DNA of 8,775 bases from Bordetella parapertussis (lineage in GTDB: Bacteria > Pseudomonadota > Gammaproteobacteria > Burkholderiales > SG8-39). The stretch covers positions 1 through 8,775 of the forward strand of contig CAMBSA010000046.1 in NCBI GenBank assembly GCA_945869935.1. The letters run 5' to 3'. Under the pieces are notes generated by a model. The model had not been told where the DNA came from. It ran no database searches and worked only from the letters and a program-made list of their open reading frames with translations. Shown piece after piece: positions 1-6,203 of the stretch (position 1 is the stretch's first letter; each line of letters starts with the position of its first letter). The position numbers and the translations under genes were made by a program.

Positions 1-2
1 AT

Positions 3-1058
3 GACCTCTACGCGGCCGGCAACGCGTTCCTGGGTCACCTGCGCGGGGGACTTGCCATGGCGACGGTGCTTGCGAGCGCAGGCTTTGCCAGCGTGTGCGG
101 CTCGAGCATGGCGACCGCTGCTACCCTCGCCAAGGTCGCGATGCCGCCCATGCGGCGCTACGGGTATTCCGACTCGCTCGCTTCCGGGTCAATCGCGGCG
201 GGCGCCACCCTCGGGATCATGATCCCGCCCTCGGTGCCGCTGCTGATCTACGGCTTCATGACCCGCACGGACGTGGGCAAGCTGTTCATCGCCGGGATAC
301 TGCCAGGACTGCTGGGCACACTGCTCTACCTCGGTGCGATCGCCTGGTCCACAAGTCGCAATCCCGCCCTCGGCCCCCCCGGGGCGCGCTCCGGATTGCG
401 CGAGCGCATGTATGCGGTGCGCAATATCTGGGCGGTAGTCGGGCTGTTCCTGTTCATCATAGGCGGCATCTATTTCGGCATTTTCACGCCAACCGAGGCT
501 GCCGGCATAGGAGCCTTCGCCGGGTTCCTCTTTTCACTTGCGCGCGGAGCGCTGAACTGGACGCGGCTGTACGAGGTGCTGCTGGACTCGGCTCGTACCA
601 CGGGGACCATCTTTGCACTACTGACAGGCGCGCTGGTGTTCTCGAATTTCATCGATATCGCCGGTGTTCCCAGGGCGCTCGCGGGCTGGGTGAACGAAGT
701 TTCGATCATTCCGGTCCTCGCGATCGTCATCATTCTGGCCATCTATCTTGTGCTGGGCTGCATCCTCGACTCGATGTCCATGCTGTTCCTGACAGTTCCG
801 CTTTTCTATCCCATCGTGCAGGGCTTGGGCTACGACCTGATCTGGTTCGGGATCCTGGTAGTGACCATGATCGAGATCGCGCTGATAACGCCCCCCGTGG
901 GGCTGAATGTGTTCGTCCTTCACCAGGTGCGGCCTGACGTGTCCACGCGCACCATCTTCCGCGGCGTCATGCCTTTCGTCGCGGCGGACTTGATCAGGGT
1001 GGGCCTGATTGTGGCGTTTCCCGCCATCGCGCTGGTGCTGCCCGGCCTGATGGGCTGA
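3..1058 (+). CDS. dctM: TRAP transporter large permease subunit, DctM family (5' end outside window)
   Basis: This is the large membrane subunit of a tripartite ATP-independent periplasmic (TRAP) transporter, which takes up an organic acid or similar solute using an ion gradient together with a DctP receptor and a DctQ small subunit. The frame is open from base 3 with no start and codes for 351 residues. DctM proteins usually have about 425-440, so some 80-90 N-terminal residues lie upstream. Visible family features are the glycine-rich GSSMATAATL segment near the 5' end, the IMIPPSVPLLIYGFMT helix, the LGCILDSMSM segment and the late ALITPPVGLNVFVLH helix. Most of the rest is hydrophobic membrane helix. 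The sequence before the ATG at 57 (DLYAAGNAFLGHLRGGLA) already matches the family, so that ATG is internal. No DctP or DctQ gene is in the window; they may lie upstream. The tetR gene follows after 8 bp. Family is certain; substrate is unknown. Confidence 0.95.
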   Translation, partial: DLYAAGNAFLGHLRGGLAMATVLASAGFASVCGSSMATAATLAKVAMPPMRRYGYSDSLASGSIAAGATLGIMIPPSVPLLIYGFMTRTDVGKLFIAGILPGLLGTLLYLGAIAWSTSRNPALGPPGARSGLRERMYAVRNIWAVVGLFLFIIGGIYFGIFTPTEAAGIGAFAGFLFSLARGALNWTRLYEVLLDSARTTGTIFALLTGALVFSNFIDIAGVPRALAGWVNEVSIIPVLAIVIILAIYLVLGCILDSMSMLFLTVPLFYPIVQGLGYDLIWFGILVVTMIEIALITPPVGLNVFVLHQVRPDVSTRTIFRGVMPFVAADLIRVGLIVAFPAIALVLPGLMG

Positions 1059-1062
1059 GGAG
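1056..1062 (+). promoter_or_regulatory. Ribosome binding site of the tetR-family gene, overlapping the dctM stop
   Basis: The sequence TGAGGAG contains the dctM stop codon TGA and a GAGGAG-like Shine-Dalgarno core, four bases before the ATG at 1067. Sharing bases between stop and ribosome binding site supports translational coupling of the two genes and supports this start. Confidence 0.7.
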
Positions 1063-1066
1063 CGCG

Positions 1067-1705
1067 ATGGGGCAGGTCAAGAAGGCGCATGTCCGCGAGG
1101 CGATACTCGCCTCCGCGAAGACGCTGTTCGCCGAGCACGGCTACTACAACACCAGCCTGCCGCGGATCGCGGCGGGCGCGGGGGTGTCCACCGCCAATGT
1201 GTACGTCTATTTCCGCTCCAAGATCGAGATCCTGTACGAGATCTACGATCCCTGGCTGCGCGCGCGCCTCGACCGGCTGGCGGACGAACTGACGCGGATT
1301 GCCTCGCCCTTCGAGCGCCTGCGCCATGTGCTTGGCACCTTCTGGCGCGACATTCCGGCGGAGGAAGGCGGCTTTGGCAACAACATCATCCAGGCGATAT
1401 CCACATTCCGCCACGGCGAGGGCTACCGGCCGACGCTGCTGCACTGGATGGAGCAGCATCTCCAGAGCCTCGTGCTCGCCTGCCTGCCGCCCGCGCGCCG
1501 CAAGGTGTTCGCCGGGATCGAACTCGGTCACTTCCTGGTGATGGCTTTCGACGGGTATATCGTCTATCACCACCTCGACCCGAAGCGATCGCTCGACGAG
1601 GCGACGCTCGATGCGGTGTGCCGGATGCTGTACGGTGGCGGTCCGACGAAGGTCAAACGCCGTCGCAAGCCTGCCGGCGTACGTGGGAGAAAAGCCAATG
1701 GATGA
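1067..1705 (+). CDS. TetR/AcrR-family transcriptional regulator
   Basis: This 212-residue protein has the size and layout of a TetR-family DNA-binding regulator. Residues 9-54 form the N-terminal three-helix DNA-binding domain: AILASAKTLFAEHGYYNTSL leads into a helix-turn-helix at about 31-50 (IAAGAGVSTANVYVYFRSK), including the family hallmark Y-x-Y-F-x-S-K. The rest is a helical ligand-binding and dimerisation domain with no recognisable effector specificity. The last 18 residues (195-212) form a strongly basic tail rich in Lys and Arg, which is unusual for the family and may add non-specific DNA contact. The start is fixed by a ribosome binding site overlapping the dctM stop. The gene overlaps the following aldolase-family gene by 8 bp, so it probably controls its own operon in response to the transported or metabolised compound; that link is inferred from position only. 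Any operator would lie upstream of the window or in the divergent region to the right. Confidence 0.93.
   Translation: MGQVKKAHVREAILASAKTLFAEHGYYNTSLPRIAAGAGVSTANVYVYFRSKIEILYEIYDPWLRARLDRLADELTRIASPFERLRHVLGTFWRDIPAEEGGFGNNIIQAISTFRHGEGYRPTLLHWMEQHLQSLVLACLPPARRKVFAGIELGHFLVMAFDGYIVYHHLDPKRSLDEATLDAVCRMLYGGGPTKVKRRRKPAGVRGRKANG
1686..1690 (+). promoter_or_regulatory. Ribosome binding site that sets the aldolase-family start
   Basis: GGAGA lies seven bases before the ATG at 1698, inside the last codons of the tetR-family gene. It favours the start at 1698 over an in-frame ATG at 1611, which would put 29 extra low-complexity residues in front of the domain. Confidence 0.6.
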
Positions 1706-2438
1706 TCAGGGCGCGCAGTTCGGTGGCGTGAAATTCGAGCCGCTCGGCGGCGAACGGCCGACCGATGCGCGCGAGCTTCTCGCGCGCGCGGCGCGGATTC
1801 TCGCCGACAACGGGCACGAGTCCGGCCTCGCGGGGCAGGTCACCGCGCGCGGGCCGGAACCCGAGACCTACTGGACCCTGCCGCTTGGCATGGGTCTCGA
1901 CGAGGCGCGGGCCGAAAGCTTCGTTCTGGTCGATGGCGACCTGAAGACCCTGCAGGGCAAGGGCCGGCCGAATCCCGCGACGCGCTTTCATCTCTGGGTG
2001 TACCGCGCACGTACCGATGTGCAGTCGATCATCCACACGCACCCGCCCTACGCCTCGGCGCTCGCCGCGGCGGCACGGCCGCTTGTCATCGGGCACATGG
2101 ACACGGTGAAGCTCTTCGATGACTGCGCGTTTCTTCCCGAGTGGCCGGGCGTGCCGTTCGCCGACCGCGAGGGCGAGATCATCGCCGGTGCGCTCGGTGC
2201 GAAACACGCGATCCTGCTCGCGCACCACGGCCTGCTCACCGTCGGGCGCTCGGTGGAGGAGTCCGCGGTGCTGGCGGTGACCATGGAACGCGCGGCGCGC
2301 ATGCAGCATCTCGCCGCGGCCTTCGGCGGCGTGAAGCCGCTCGCGGGCGAGGACCCGGTGAAGGCGCGCGACTTCCTGCGCTCGGCACCGGTGATCAATG
2401 CCACCTTCGACTACTGGTGGCGCAAGGCATCGCGCTGA
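1698..2438 (+). CDS. Class II aldolase/adducin-family protein
   Basis: This 246-residue protein has the fold of the L-fuculose-phosphate aldolase/adducin family, zinc-dependent enzymes that cleave or decarboxylate small hydroxy or oxo acids and sugar phosphates. The metal-binding histidines are present: H113 and H115 in IIHTHPPYASA, and H177 in ILLAHHGLLTVG. The stretch before them, KGRPNPATRFHLWVYRARTD, corresponds to the part of fuculose aldolase that carries the catalytic glutamate four residues before a conserved His. Here that position appears to be A94 (H98 minus four), so classical aldol cleavage is doubtful. Decarboxylases and non-enzymatic adducin-like members exist in the same family. 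ATG 1698 is chosen because of its ribosome binding site and because the domain starts about 20 residues later. The gene overlaps tetR by 8 bp and ends 17 bp before a terminator. A cytoplasmic enzyme acting on the TRAP substrate is plausible but unproven. Confidence 0.9.
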   Translation: MDDQGAQFGGVKFEPLGGERPTDARELLARAARILADNGHESGLAGQVTARGPEPETYWTLPLGMGLDEARAESFVLVDGDLKTLQGKGRPNPATRFHLWVYRARTDVQSIIHTHPPYASALAAAARPLVIGHMDTVKLFDDCAFLPEWPGVPFADREGEIIAGALGAKHAILLAHHGLLTVGRSVEESAVLAVTMERAARMQHLAAAFGGVKPLAGEDPVKARDFLRSAPVINATFDYWWRKASR

Positions 2439-2455
2439 TTCAGCACTCGCAAAAC

Positions 2456-2485
2456 AAAAAGGGCGGCCGAGGCCGCCCTTTTTTT
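2456..2485. terminator. Bidirectional rho-independent terminator
   Basis: An A5 run is followed by the perfect stem GGGCGGCC / GGCCGCCC with only GA between the arms (in practice a seven-pair stem with a CGAG loop), and then T7. The A-tract and T-tract flank the stem symmetrically, so it can terminate the plus-strand TRAP-tetR-aldolase transcript and also the minus-strand binding-protein transcript that ends at 2499. Confidence 0.9.
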
Positions 2486-2498
2486 GCTTCAGGCGTTG

Positions 2499-3629
2499 CT
2501 ACTGCATCAGCCTGAACGCGCCGTTCTCCACCCGCACCAGCACCCGTGCACGACCGTCGAGGCCGTTGTGGTTGGCGGGGCTCATGCTGAAGACGCCTTG
2601 GGTTGCGACCACGTTCTGCACGCCTTCGATCGCATCGCGCAGCGCGCTGCGGAATTCCACCGTGCCGGGCTTGGCCTTCTTGAGCGCCACCGGGATCGCT
2701 TCCTTGAGAATCAGGTAGGCGTCCCAGGCGTGGCCCGCGAAGGGGTTGAGCGATCCCGCGCCGAACTTGGCCTCATACAGGCGGGTGAATTCGAGCGCCT
2801 CCTTCTTTACCGGGTTGGAATCCGGAAGCTGGTTCGACACCACGATCGGACCCGCGGGGGCGATGATGCCTTCCACCGCCTTGCCGCCCACCCGCAGGAA
2901 GTCGCGGTTGAGCACGCCGTGGGTGTGATACACGCGGCCCTTGAAGCCGCGCTCGATAAGCGCCGCCTGGGGCAGGGCCGCCGGGGTGCTCGCCGCGCCG
3001 ATGAAGATCGCATCCGGGCTGGCGGCGACGAGCTTGAGCACCTGTGCGGTGACGCTGGTGTCGGTGCGCGCATAACGTTCCGCCGCCACGACCTTGATGC
3101 CGGCGGGACCGGCGAGCTTCACGAAGGACTCGTAGTTCAGGTCGCCCCAGCCGTCGGAAAAGCCGATGAAGCCGACCGACTTCACGCCGTTTGCCTTCAT
3201 GTGTTCGACCAGGCCCTCCACCATCAGCGGCACCGGCTGCGGGGTGAAGAACACCCAGGGGTTGCGCACCGAGATCGGGGCGAGGCACAGGTGCGCGGTC
3301 TTCGTTTCCTGCGCGGTGTCGGCGAGCGCGAGGCAGGTGGGCGTGGAACTCGATCCGAGCACGACATCGGCACGGTCCTCCTGAGCGAGCTTGCGCATGT
3401 TCTTGACCGCCTGGCTCGGATCGCCGCCGTCGTCCAGCACCACGAATTTCACCGGAACGCCGGCGATGGAGGAGGGCATGAGCTCGATTGCGTTCTTGCC
3501 GGGGATGCCGATCGAGGCGTTGGTGCCGGTGGCGGTGATCGTGGCGCCTATGGTGATCTGTGCCTGGGTCGCGCCCGACAGGGCGAGCGCGGCGAATGCC
3601 GCGAGTGCAGCGGTGGTTCTTCTGAACAT
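2499..3629 (-). CDS. Periplasmic substrate-binding protein of a LivK-type ABC importer (distal copy)
   Basis: This 376-residue type I periplasmic binding protein (Peripla_BP_6/LivK-like) captures a small solute in the periplasm and delivers it to the LivHM-type permease. Residues 1-23 form a signal peptide (MFRRTTAALAAFAALALSGA, then TQA) with likely cleavage after A23. The mature protein opens with ITIGATITATG, the usual first strand, and then LDDGGDPSQAVKNMRKL, typical of the family. LGSSSTPT (about 91-98) corresponds to the ligand-contacting Ser/Thr loop. The start at 3629 is chosen because it begins the signal peptide and has AGGAGGAG upstream; an in-frame ATG at 3695 would bury the signal peptide behind 22 unlikely residues. 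It is a clear paralogue of the protein at 3772-4926, with many identical blocks such as YHTHG, NRDFLRVGGK and QLPDSNP. Unlike the paralogue it has two cysteines in the mature part (C99 and C115). Substrate unknown. Confidence 0.93.
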   Translation of the reverse strand: MFRRTTAALAAFAALALSGATQAQITIGATITATGTNASIGIPGKNAIELMPSSIAGVPVKFVVLDDGGDPSQAVKNMRKLAQEDRADVVLGSSSTPTCLALADTAQETKTAHLCLAPISVRNPWVFFTPQPVPLMVEGLVEHMKANGVKSVGFIGFSDGWGDLNYESFVKLAGPAGIKVVAAERYARTDTSVTAQVLKLVAASPDAIFIGAASTPAALPQAALIERGFKGRVYHTHGVLNRDFLRVGGKAVEGIIAPAGPIVVSNQLPDSNPVKKEALEFTRLYEAKFGAGSLNPFAGHAWDAYLILKEAIPVALKKAKPGTVEFRSALRDAIEGVQNVVATQGVFSMSPANHNGLDGRARVLVRVENGAFRLMQ

Positions 3630-3637
3630 GACGAGGA

Positions 3638-3645
3638 CTCCTCCT
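3638..3645 (-). promoter_or_regulatory. Strong ribosome binding site of the distal binding-protein gene
   Basis: On the minus strand this reads AGGAGGAG, eight bases before the ATG at 3629. It matches the 16S rRNA tail almost perfectly and decides the start in favour of the signal-peptide Met over the in-frame ATG at 3695. Confidence 0.75.
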
Positions 3646-3667
3646 GGATGCCGGTCCCCAAAGTAAC

Positions 3668-3708
3668 AAAGCCCGGGTCCGGGCGCAATGCGCACCCGGC
3701 CGGGCCTT
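3668..3708 (-). terminator. Stem-loop between the two binding-protein genes, possible partial terminator
   Basis: The outer arms AAAGCCCGG (3668-3676) and CCGGGCCTT (3700-3708) pair over nine positions with one G-U on the minus-strand transcript. An inner GCGC/GCGC helix sits around the ATT loop at 3687-3689. The bases that follow on the minus strand (TGTTACTTT) are only moderately T-rich, so termination would be incomplete at best. It may limit read-through from the promoter-proximal gene, or protect its mRNA 3' end. Confidence 0.45.
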
Positions 3709-3727
3709 GCTTTGGTTTCAGTGAATC

Positions 3728-3753
3728 GGGCGATTCGCGTCAGCCAATCGCCC
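3728..3753 (-). repeat. Eight-base-pair inverted repeat just past the promoter-proximal binding-protein stop
   Basis: GGGCGATT (3728-3735) and AATCGCCC (3746-3753) are perfect inverted repeats around a 10-base loop. The first arm also overlaps a shorter alternative hairpin, GAATCG-GG-CGATTC (3723-3736), so the two folds exclude each other. There is no T-tract next to it. It lies 18 bp after the stop codon of the gene ending at 3772 and could act as an mRNA-stabilising or processing structure. Confidence 0.4.
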
Positions 3754-3771
3754 TCAATCCGCGCCTTCCGA

Positions 3772-4926
3772 TCAGCGGATCAGCGCCCAGGCGCCGTTCT
3801 GCACCCGCACCATCACGCGGGCGCGCTCGTCCATGCCGTTGTGGTTGGTCGGGCTCATGCTGTAGACGCCGTGGGTGCCGGGAACGTTCCGCAGGCCTTC
3901 CACCGCATCGCGCAGTGCCTGACGGAATTCCGCGGTGCCCGGCTTGCCGCGCTTGAGCGCGGTCGGGACGGCGGCTTCGATGATCTTCACTGCGTCATAG
4001 GCGTAGGCGGCGAACGGATTGCTGCTGCCCGCGCCGTACTTGCCCTCGAACAGGCGGATGAACTCCATGCCGACTTTCTTGCTCGGGTTGGAGTCGGGCA
4101 ACTGATCTGCCACCGCCACCGGGCCGGTCGGGGCGATGCCGCCCTCGATGCCCTTGCCGCCGACGCGCAGGAAGTCGCGGTTGATCGTGCCGTGGGTGTG
4201 ATAGATCCGGCCCTTGTAGCCGCGCTCGATAAGCGTGATGTGCGGCAGCGCGGCCGGCGTGCCGGCGCCGCCGATGTACACCGCATCCGGGTTGGCCGCG
4301 AGGATCTTGAGGATCTGTCCGGTGACCGAGGTGTCGGCGCGCGCGAAGCGCTCGCCCGCCACCACCGACAGGCCCGCCTTGGGCGCGAGCTGCTGCAGGA
4401 TGTTCCAGTTGAGGTCGCCCCAACCGTCGGAGTAACCGATGTAGGCCACGGTCTTCACGCCCGCGGCCTTCATGTTCTCGATCACGCCCTCGACCATCAG
4501 CGGCACCGGCTGCGGCACGAGAAAGATCCAGGGCAGCTTGTCGGCGGGGATTGCCACCGGCGAGAGCGCGATCTGCAGCGTCTTCGATTCCACCGCGACA
4601 TCCATCATCGCTGTCGCGGGCGGCGTGGCGGTGGAGCCGAGGATCGCGTCGACCTTGTCTTCCGAGACGAATTTGCGCGCGTTCTTGACCGCGGCCGCGG
4701 GGTCGCCGCCGTCGTCCATGATGATGTACTTCACCGGAATTCCGGCGAGCGTGTTCGGCAGGATTTCCAGCAGATCCTTGTAGGGCTTGCCGACCGCGGC
4801 GTTCGGGCCGGTGGCGGTGATGGTGGCGCCGAGGGTCAGCGTCTGCGCGATCGCGGATGCGGCGAACAGCGTTGCCGCGACCCCGGCAATCGCGCCGGAA
4901 AGAACGGTTCTGGTATTGCGTTTCAT
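3772..4926 (-). CDS. Periplasmic substrate-binding protein of a LivK-type ABC importer (promoter-proximal copy)
   Basis: This 384-residue type I periplasmic binding protein is the second receptor of the importer encoded divergently at 5126-8686. Residues 1-27 form a signal peptide with a basic start (MKRNTR), a hydrophobic core and the cleavage site AIA-Q. The mature part shows LTLGATITATGPN, the MDDGGDPAAAVKNARKF helix and LGSTATPPATA at the ligand loop. It matches the neighbouring protein at 2499-3629 along its whole length, with well over half of positions apparently identical by eye. The main difference is in and after the ligand loop (about residues 98-130), including two extra residues in PVAIPADKLPW. 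The start at 4926 is chosen from the signal peptide and an AGGAG nine bases upstream; an in-frame ATG at 4971 would fall inside the promoter. It has no cysteines. Nearest to the promoter, it is probably the more highly expressed copy. Substrate unknown. Confidence 0.94.
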   Translation of the reverse strand: MKRNTRTVLSGAIAGVAATLFAASAIAQTLTLGATITATGPNAAVGKPYKDLLEILPNTLAGIPVKYIIMDDGGDPAAAVKNARKFVSEDKVDAILGSTATPPATAMMDVAVESKTLQIALSPVAIPADKLPWIFLVPQPVPLMVEGVIENMKAAGVKTVAYIGYSDGWGDLNWNILQQLAPKAGLSVVAGERFARADTSVTGQILKILAANPDAVYIGGAGTPAALPHITLIERGYKGRIYHTHGTINRDFLRVGGKGIEGGIAPTGPVAVADQLPDSNPSKKVGMEFIRLFEGKYGAGSSNPFAAYAYDAVKIIEAAVPTALKRGKPGTAEFRQALRDAVEGLRNVPGTHGVYSMSPTNHNGMDERARVMVRVQNGAWALIR

Positions 4927-4961
4927 GATTCTCTGCTCCTGTCTGATTTGGGCGGCGGGGC

Positions 4962-4990
4962 AACATAGCAAACGCCCCCGCCATTGGCAA
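4962..4990 (-). promoter_or_regulatory. Sigma-70 extended -10 promoter candidate for the binding-protein genes
   Basis: On the minus strand TTGCCA (4990-4985, five of six to the -35 consensus) is followed by a 17-base spacer and TATGTT (4967-4962, four of six to the -10 consensus). TGC directly before it makes an extended -10. Transcription would start near 4955, leaving a leader of about 29 bases that contains the AGGAG ribosome binding site for the ATG at 4926. Geometry and distance both fit well; the site is predicted only. Confidence 0.55.
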
Positions 4991-5000
4991 CCTGTGGCAA
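4985..5000. promoter_or_regulatory. Helically phased TGGCAA direct repeat at the -35 region of the divergent intergenic space
   Basis: TGGCAA occurs at 4985-4990 and again at 4995-5000, exactly 10 bp apart (one DNA turn). The first copy coincides with the -35 element of the predicted leftward promoter. The 199 bp between the binding-protein gene and livH (4927-5125) must also hold the livH promoter, for which I see no convincing -35/-10 pair. A regulator bound here could affect both directions. The repeat is short and could be chance. Confidence 0.3.
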
Positions 5001-5125
5001 ACTCCGTCGGTTTTCACCGGTGGCGACGTGCGTGATCCGCTCATTGCACGCATGGGTCCCGGCGAGTCGCTTCTGCGGCTTCGTTTTCCCGACTTCAACC
5101 TTCAACCAACGAACGACATCCTCGC

Positions 5126-6172
5126 ATGAACGGACAGATTGCACTGTTCCTGATCCAGGACGGCATCGTCAACGGCGCGATCTACGCGCTGGTGGGCCTG
5201 GCGATCGTGCTCGTCTTCACCGTCACCCGGGTGCTGTTCGTCCCGCAGGGTGAATTCGTCACCTTCGGCGCGCTGTCGCTCGCGGCATTCCAGCTCGGCA
5301 CCGTCCCGGGCATGGTCTGGCTGCTCGGCGCGTTCGCGATCGTCGTGAGCATCATCGAGGTCGTGTCCGCCATCCGCCAGCATCGTACGAAGCGCATTCC
5401 CGGCATCCTCGCGGTCTATGCGGTGCTCCCGGCGGTGATCATCGCGCTGTCCGTCTGGCTCGGGCCGCAGAAGCCGCATCTCCTCGTCCAGGTGCTGCTC
5501 TCGGTCGCGCTGGTCACCCCGCTCGGGCCGATGGTGTATCGCCTTGCCTTCCAGCCGCTGGTCAACGCCTCGGTGCTGGTACTGCTGATCGTCGCGGTGG
5601 CGGTGCATTTCGCCCTGCAGGGCTTTGGCCTCATCTTCTTCGGCGCGGAGGGTTTCCGCGTCCAGCCCTTCAGCGAGGCCAAGATCGACGTGGGTGGACT
5701 GATACTCACCGGGCAGTCGATATGGGTGGTGGGCACCTCGGTGTTCTTCATGGCGGCTTTGTACGTATTCTTCGGCCGCACCGTGTTCGGCAAGGCGCTG
5801 CGCGCCACCGCGATCAACCGGCTCGGCGCGCGGCTGGTGGGAATCAGCACGCCGATGGCGGGCAAGCTTGCCTTCACCCTTGCCGCGCTGATGGGCTCGG
5901 TGTCGGGCGTGATGATCATCGGCCTCACCACGCTCTACTACGACTCCGGCTTCCTCATCGGACTCAAGGGCTTCGTCGCGGCGGTGTTCGGCGCGGTGCT
6001 GAGCTACCCGATGGCGGTGCTCGGCTCGGTCGTGGTAGGCATCCTCGAATCCTTCGGTTCGTTCTGGTCGAGTTCCTACAAGGAAACCATCGTCTTCTCG
6101 CTGCTCATCCCGGTGCTGCTGTGGCTGTCGCTGCGCTCGCGCCATGTGGAAGAGGAAGAGGAAGAAATATGA
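5126..6172 (+). CDS. livH: LivH-type ABC transporter inner-membrane permease
   Basis: This 348-residue protein is one of the two membrane domains of a branched-chain-amino-acid-type (HAAT family) ABC importer. The N-terminal helix INGAIYALVGLAIVLVFTVT-like segment (residues 14-34), the GEF after the first helix (42-44) and the cytoplasmic coupling loop GKALRATAINRLGARLVGIS (222-241) are the LivH signature regions. LivH proteins are usually about 290-310 residues. The excess here lies mainly at about 72-116, which seems to add a charged loop (RQHRTKR) and a further hydrophobic helix before the usual LAFQPL segment. The usual FAHGEF reads FVPQGEF. The protein ends in six consecutive Glu then Ile. 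No good Shine-Dalgarno precedes ATG 5126, yet no earlier in-frame start fits. It heads the livH-livMG-livF operon, divergent from the binding proteins. Confidence 0.93.
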   Translation: MNGQIALFLIQDGIVNGAIYALVGLAIVLVFTVTRVLFVPQGEFVTFGALSLAAFQLGTVPGMVWLLGAFAIVVSIIEVVSAIRQHRTKRIPGILAVYAVLPAVIIALSVWLGPQKPHLLVQVLLSVALVTPLGPMVYRLAFQPLVNASVLVLLIVAVAVHFALQGFGLIFFGAEGFRVQPFSEAKIDVGGLILTGQSIWVVGTSVFFMAALYVFFGRTVFGKALRATAINRLGARLVGISTPMAGKLAFTLAALMGSVSGVMIIGLTTLYYDSGFLIGLKGFVAAVFGAVLSYPMAVLGSVVVGILESFGSFWSSSYKETIVFSLLIPVLLWLSLRSRHVEEEEEEI

Positions 6173-6190
6173 TCCGCGCCGACCTTTCCC

Positions 6191-6194
6191 GGAG
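6191..6194 (+). promoter_or_regulatory. Ribosome binding site that decides the livM-livG start
   Basis: GGAG lies nine bases before ATG 6204. The alternative in-frame ATG at 6144, inside livH, has no Shine-Dalgarno sequence and would add a 20-residue polybasic leader. The 6204 start places the first membrane helix right at the N terminus, as in other LivM proteins. Confidence 0.6.
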
Positions 6195-6203
6195 CAACAG
6201 GCG

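Noticed and set aside
1611..1697. In-frame ATG at 1611 as the start of the aldolase-family protein
   Set aside because: It lies deep inside the tetR gene, adds residues unlike the family and has no ribosome binding site; ATG 1698 has GGAGA upstream.
3630..3695. Longer N terminus for the distal binding protein starting at 3695
   Set aside because: It would put 22 residues before an otherwise typical signal peptide, and the strong AGGAGGAG site would then fall inside the coding sequence.
3657..3700. Possible separate promoter for the distal binding-protein gene (TTGCGC, 17-base spacer, TACTTT on the minus strand)
   Set aside because: Both boxes match only three of six consensus positions and they lie within the hairpin region, so this is no better than chance.
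2484..4968. Long open frames on the plus strand opposite both binding-protein genes (about 490 and 426 codons)
   Set aside because: They are antisense frames of GC-rich genes: His/Arg/Gly-rich composition, no domain recognisable, no ribosome binding site. The minus-strand frames give full family matches with signal peptides.
6144..6203. In-frame upstream ATG at 6144 as the start of the livM-livG fusion
   Set aside because: It has no Shine-Dalgarno and lies within livH, whereas ATG 6204 has GGAG at good spacing and gives a normal LivM N terminus. It is kept as an open alternative in the findings.
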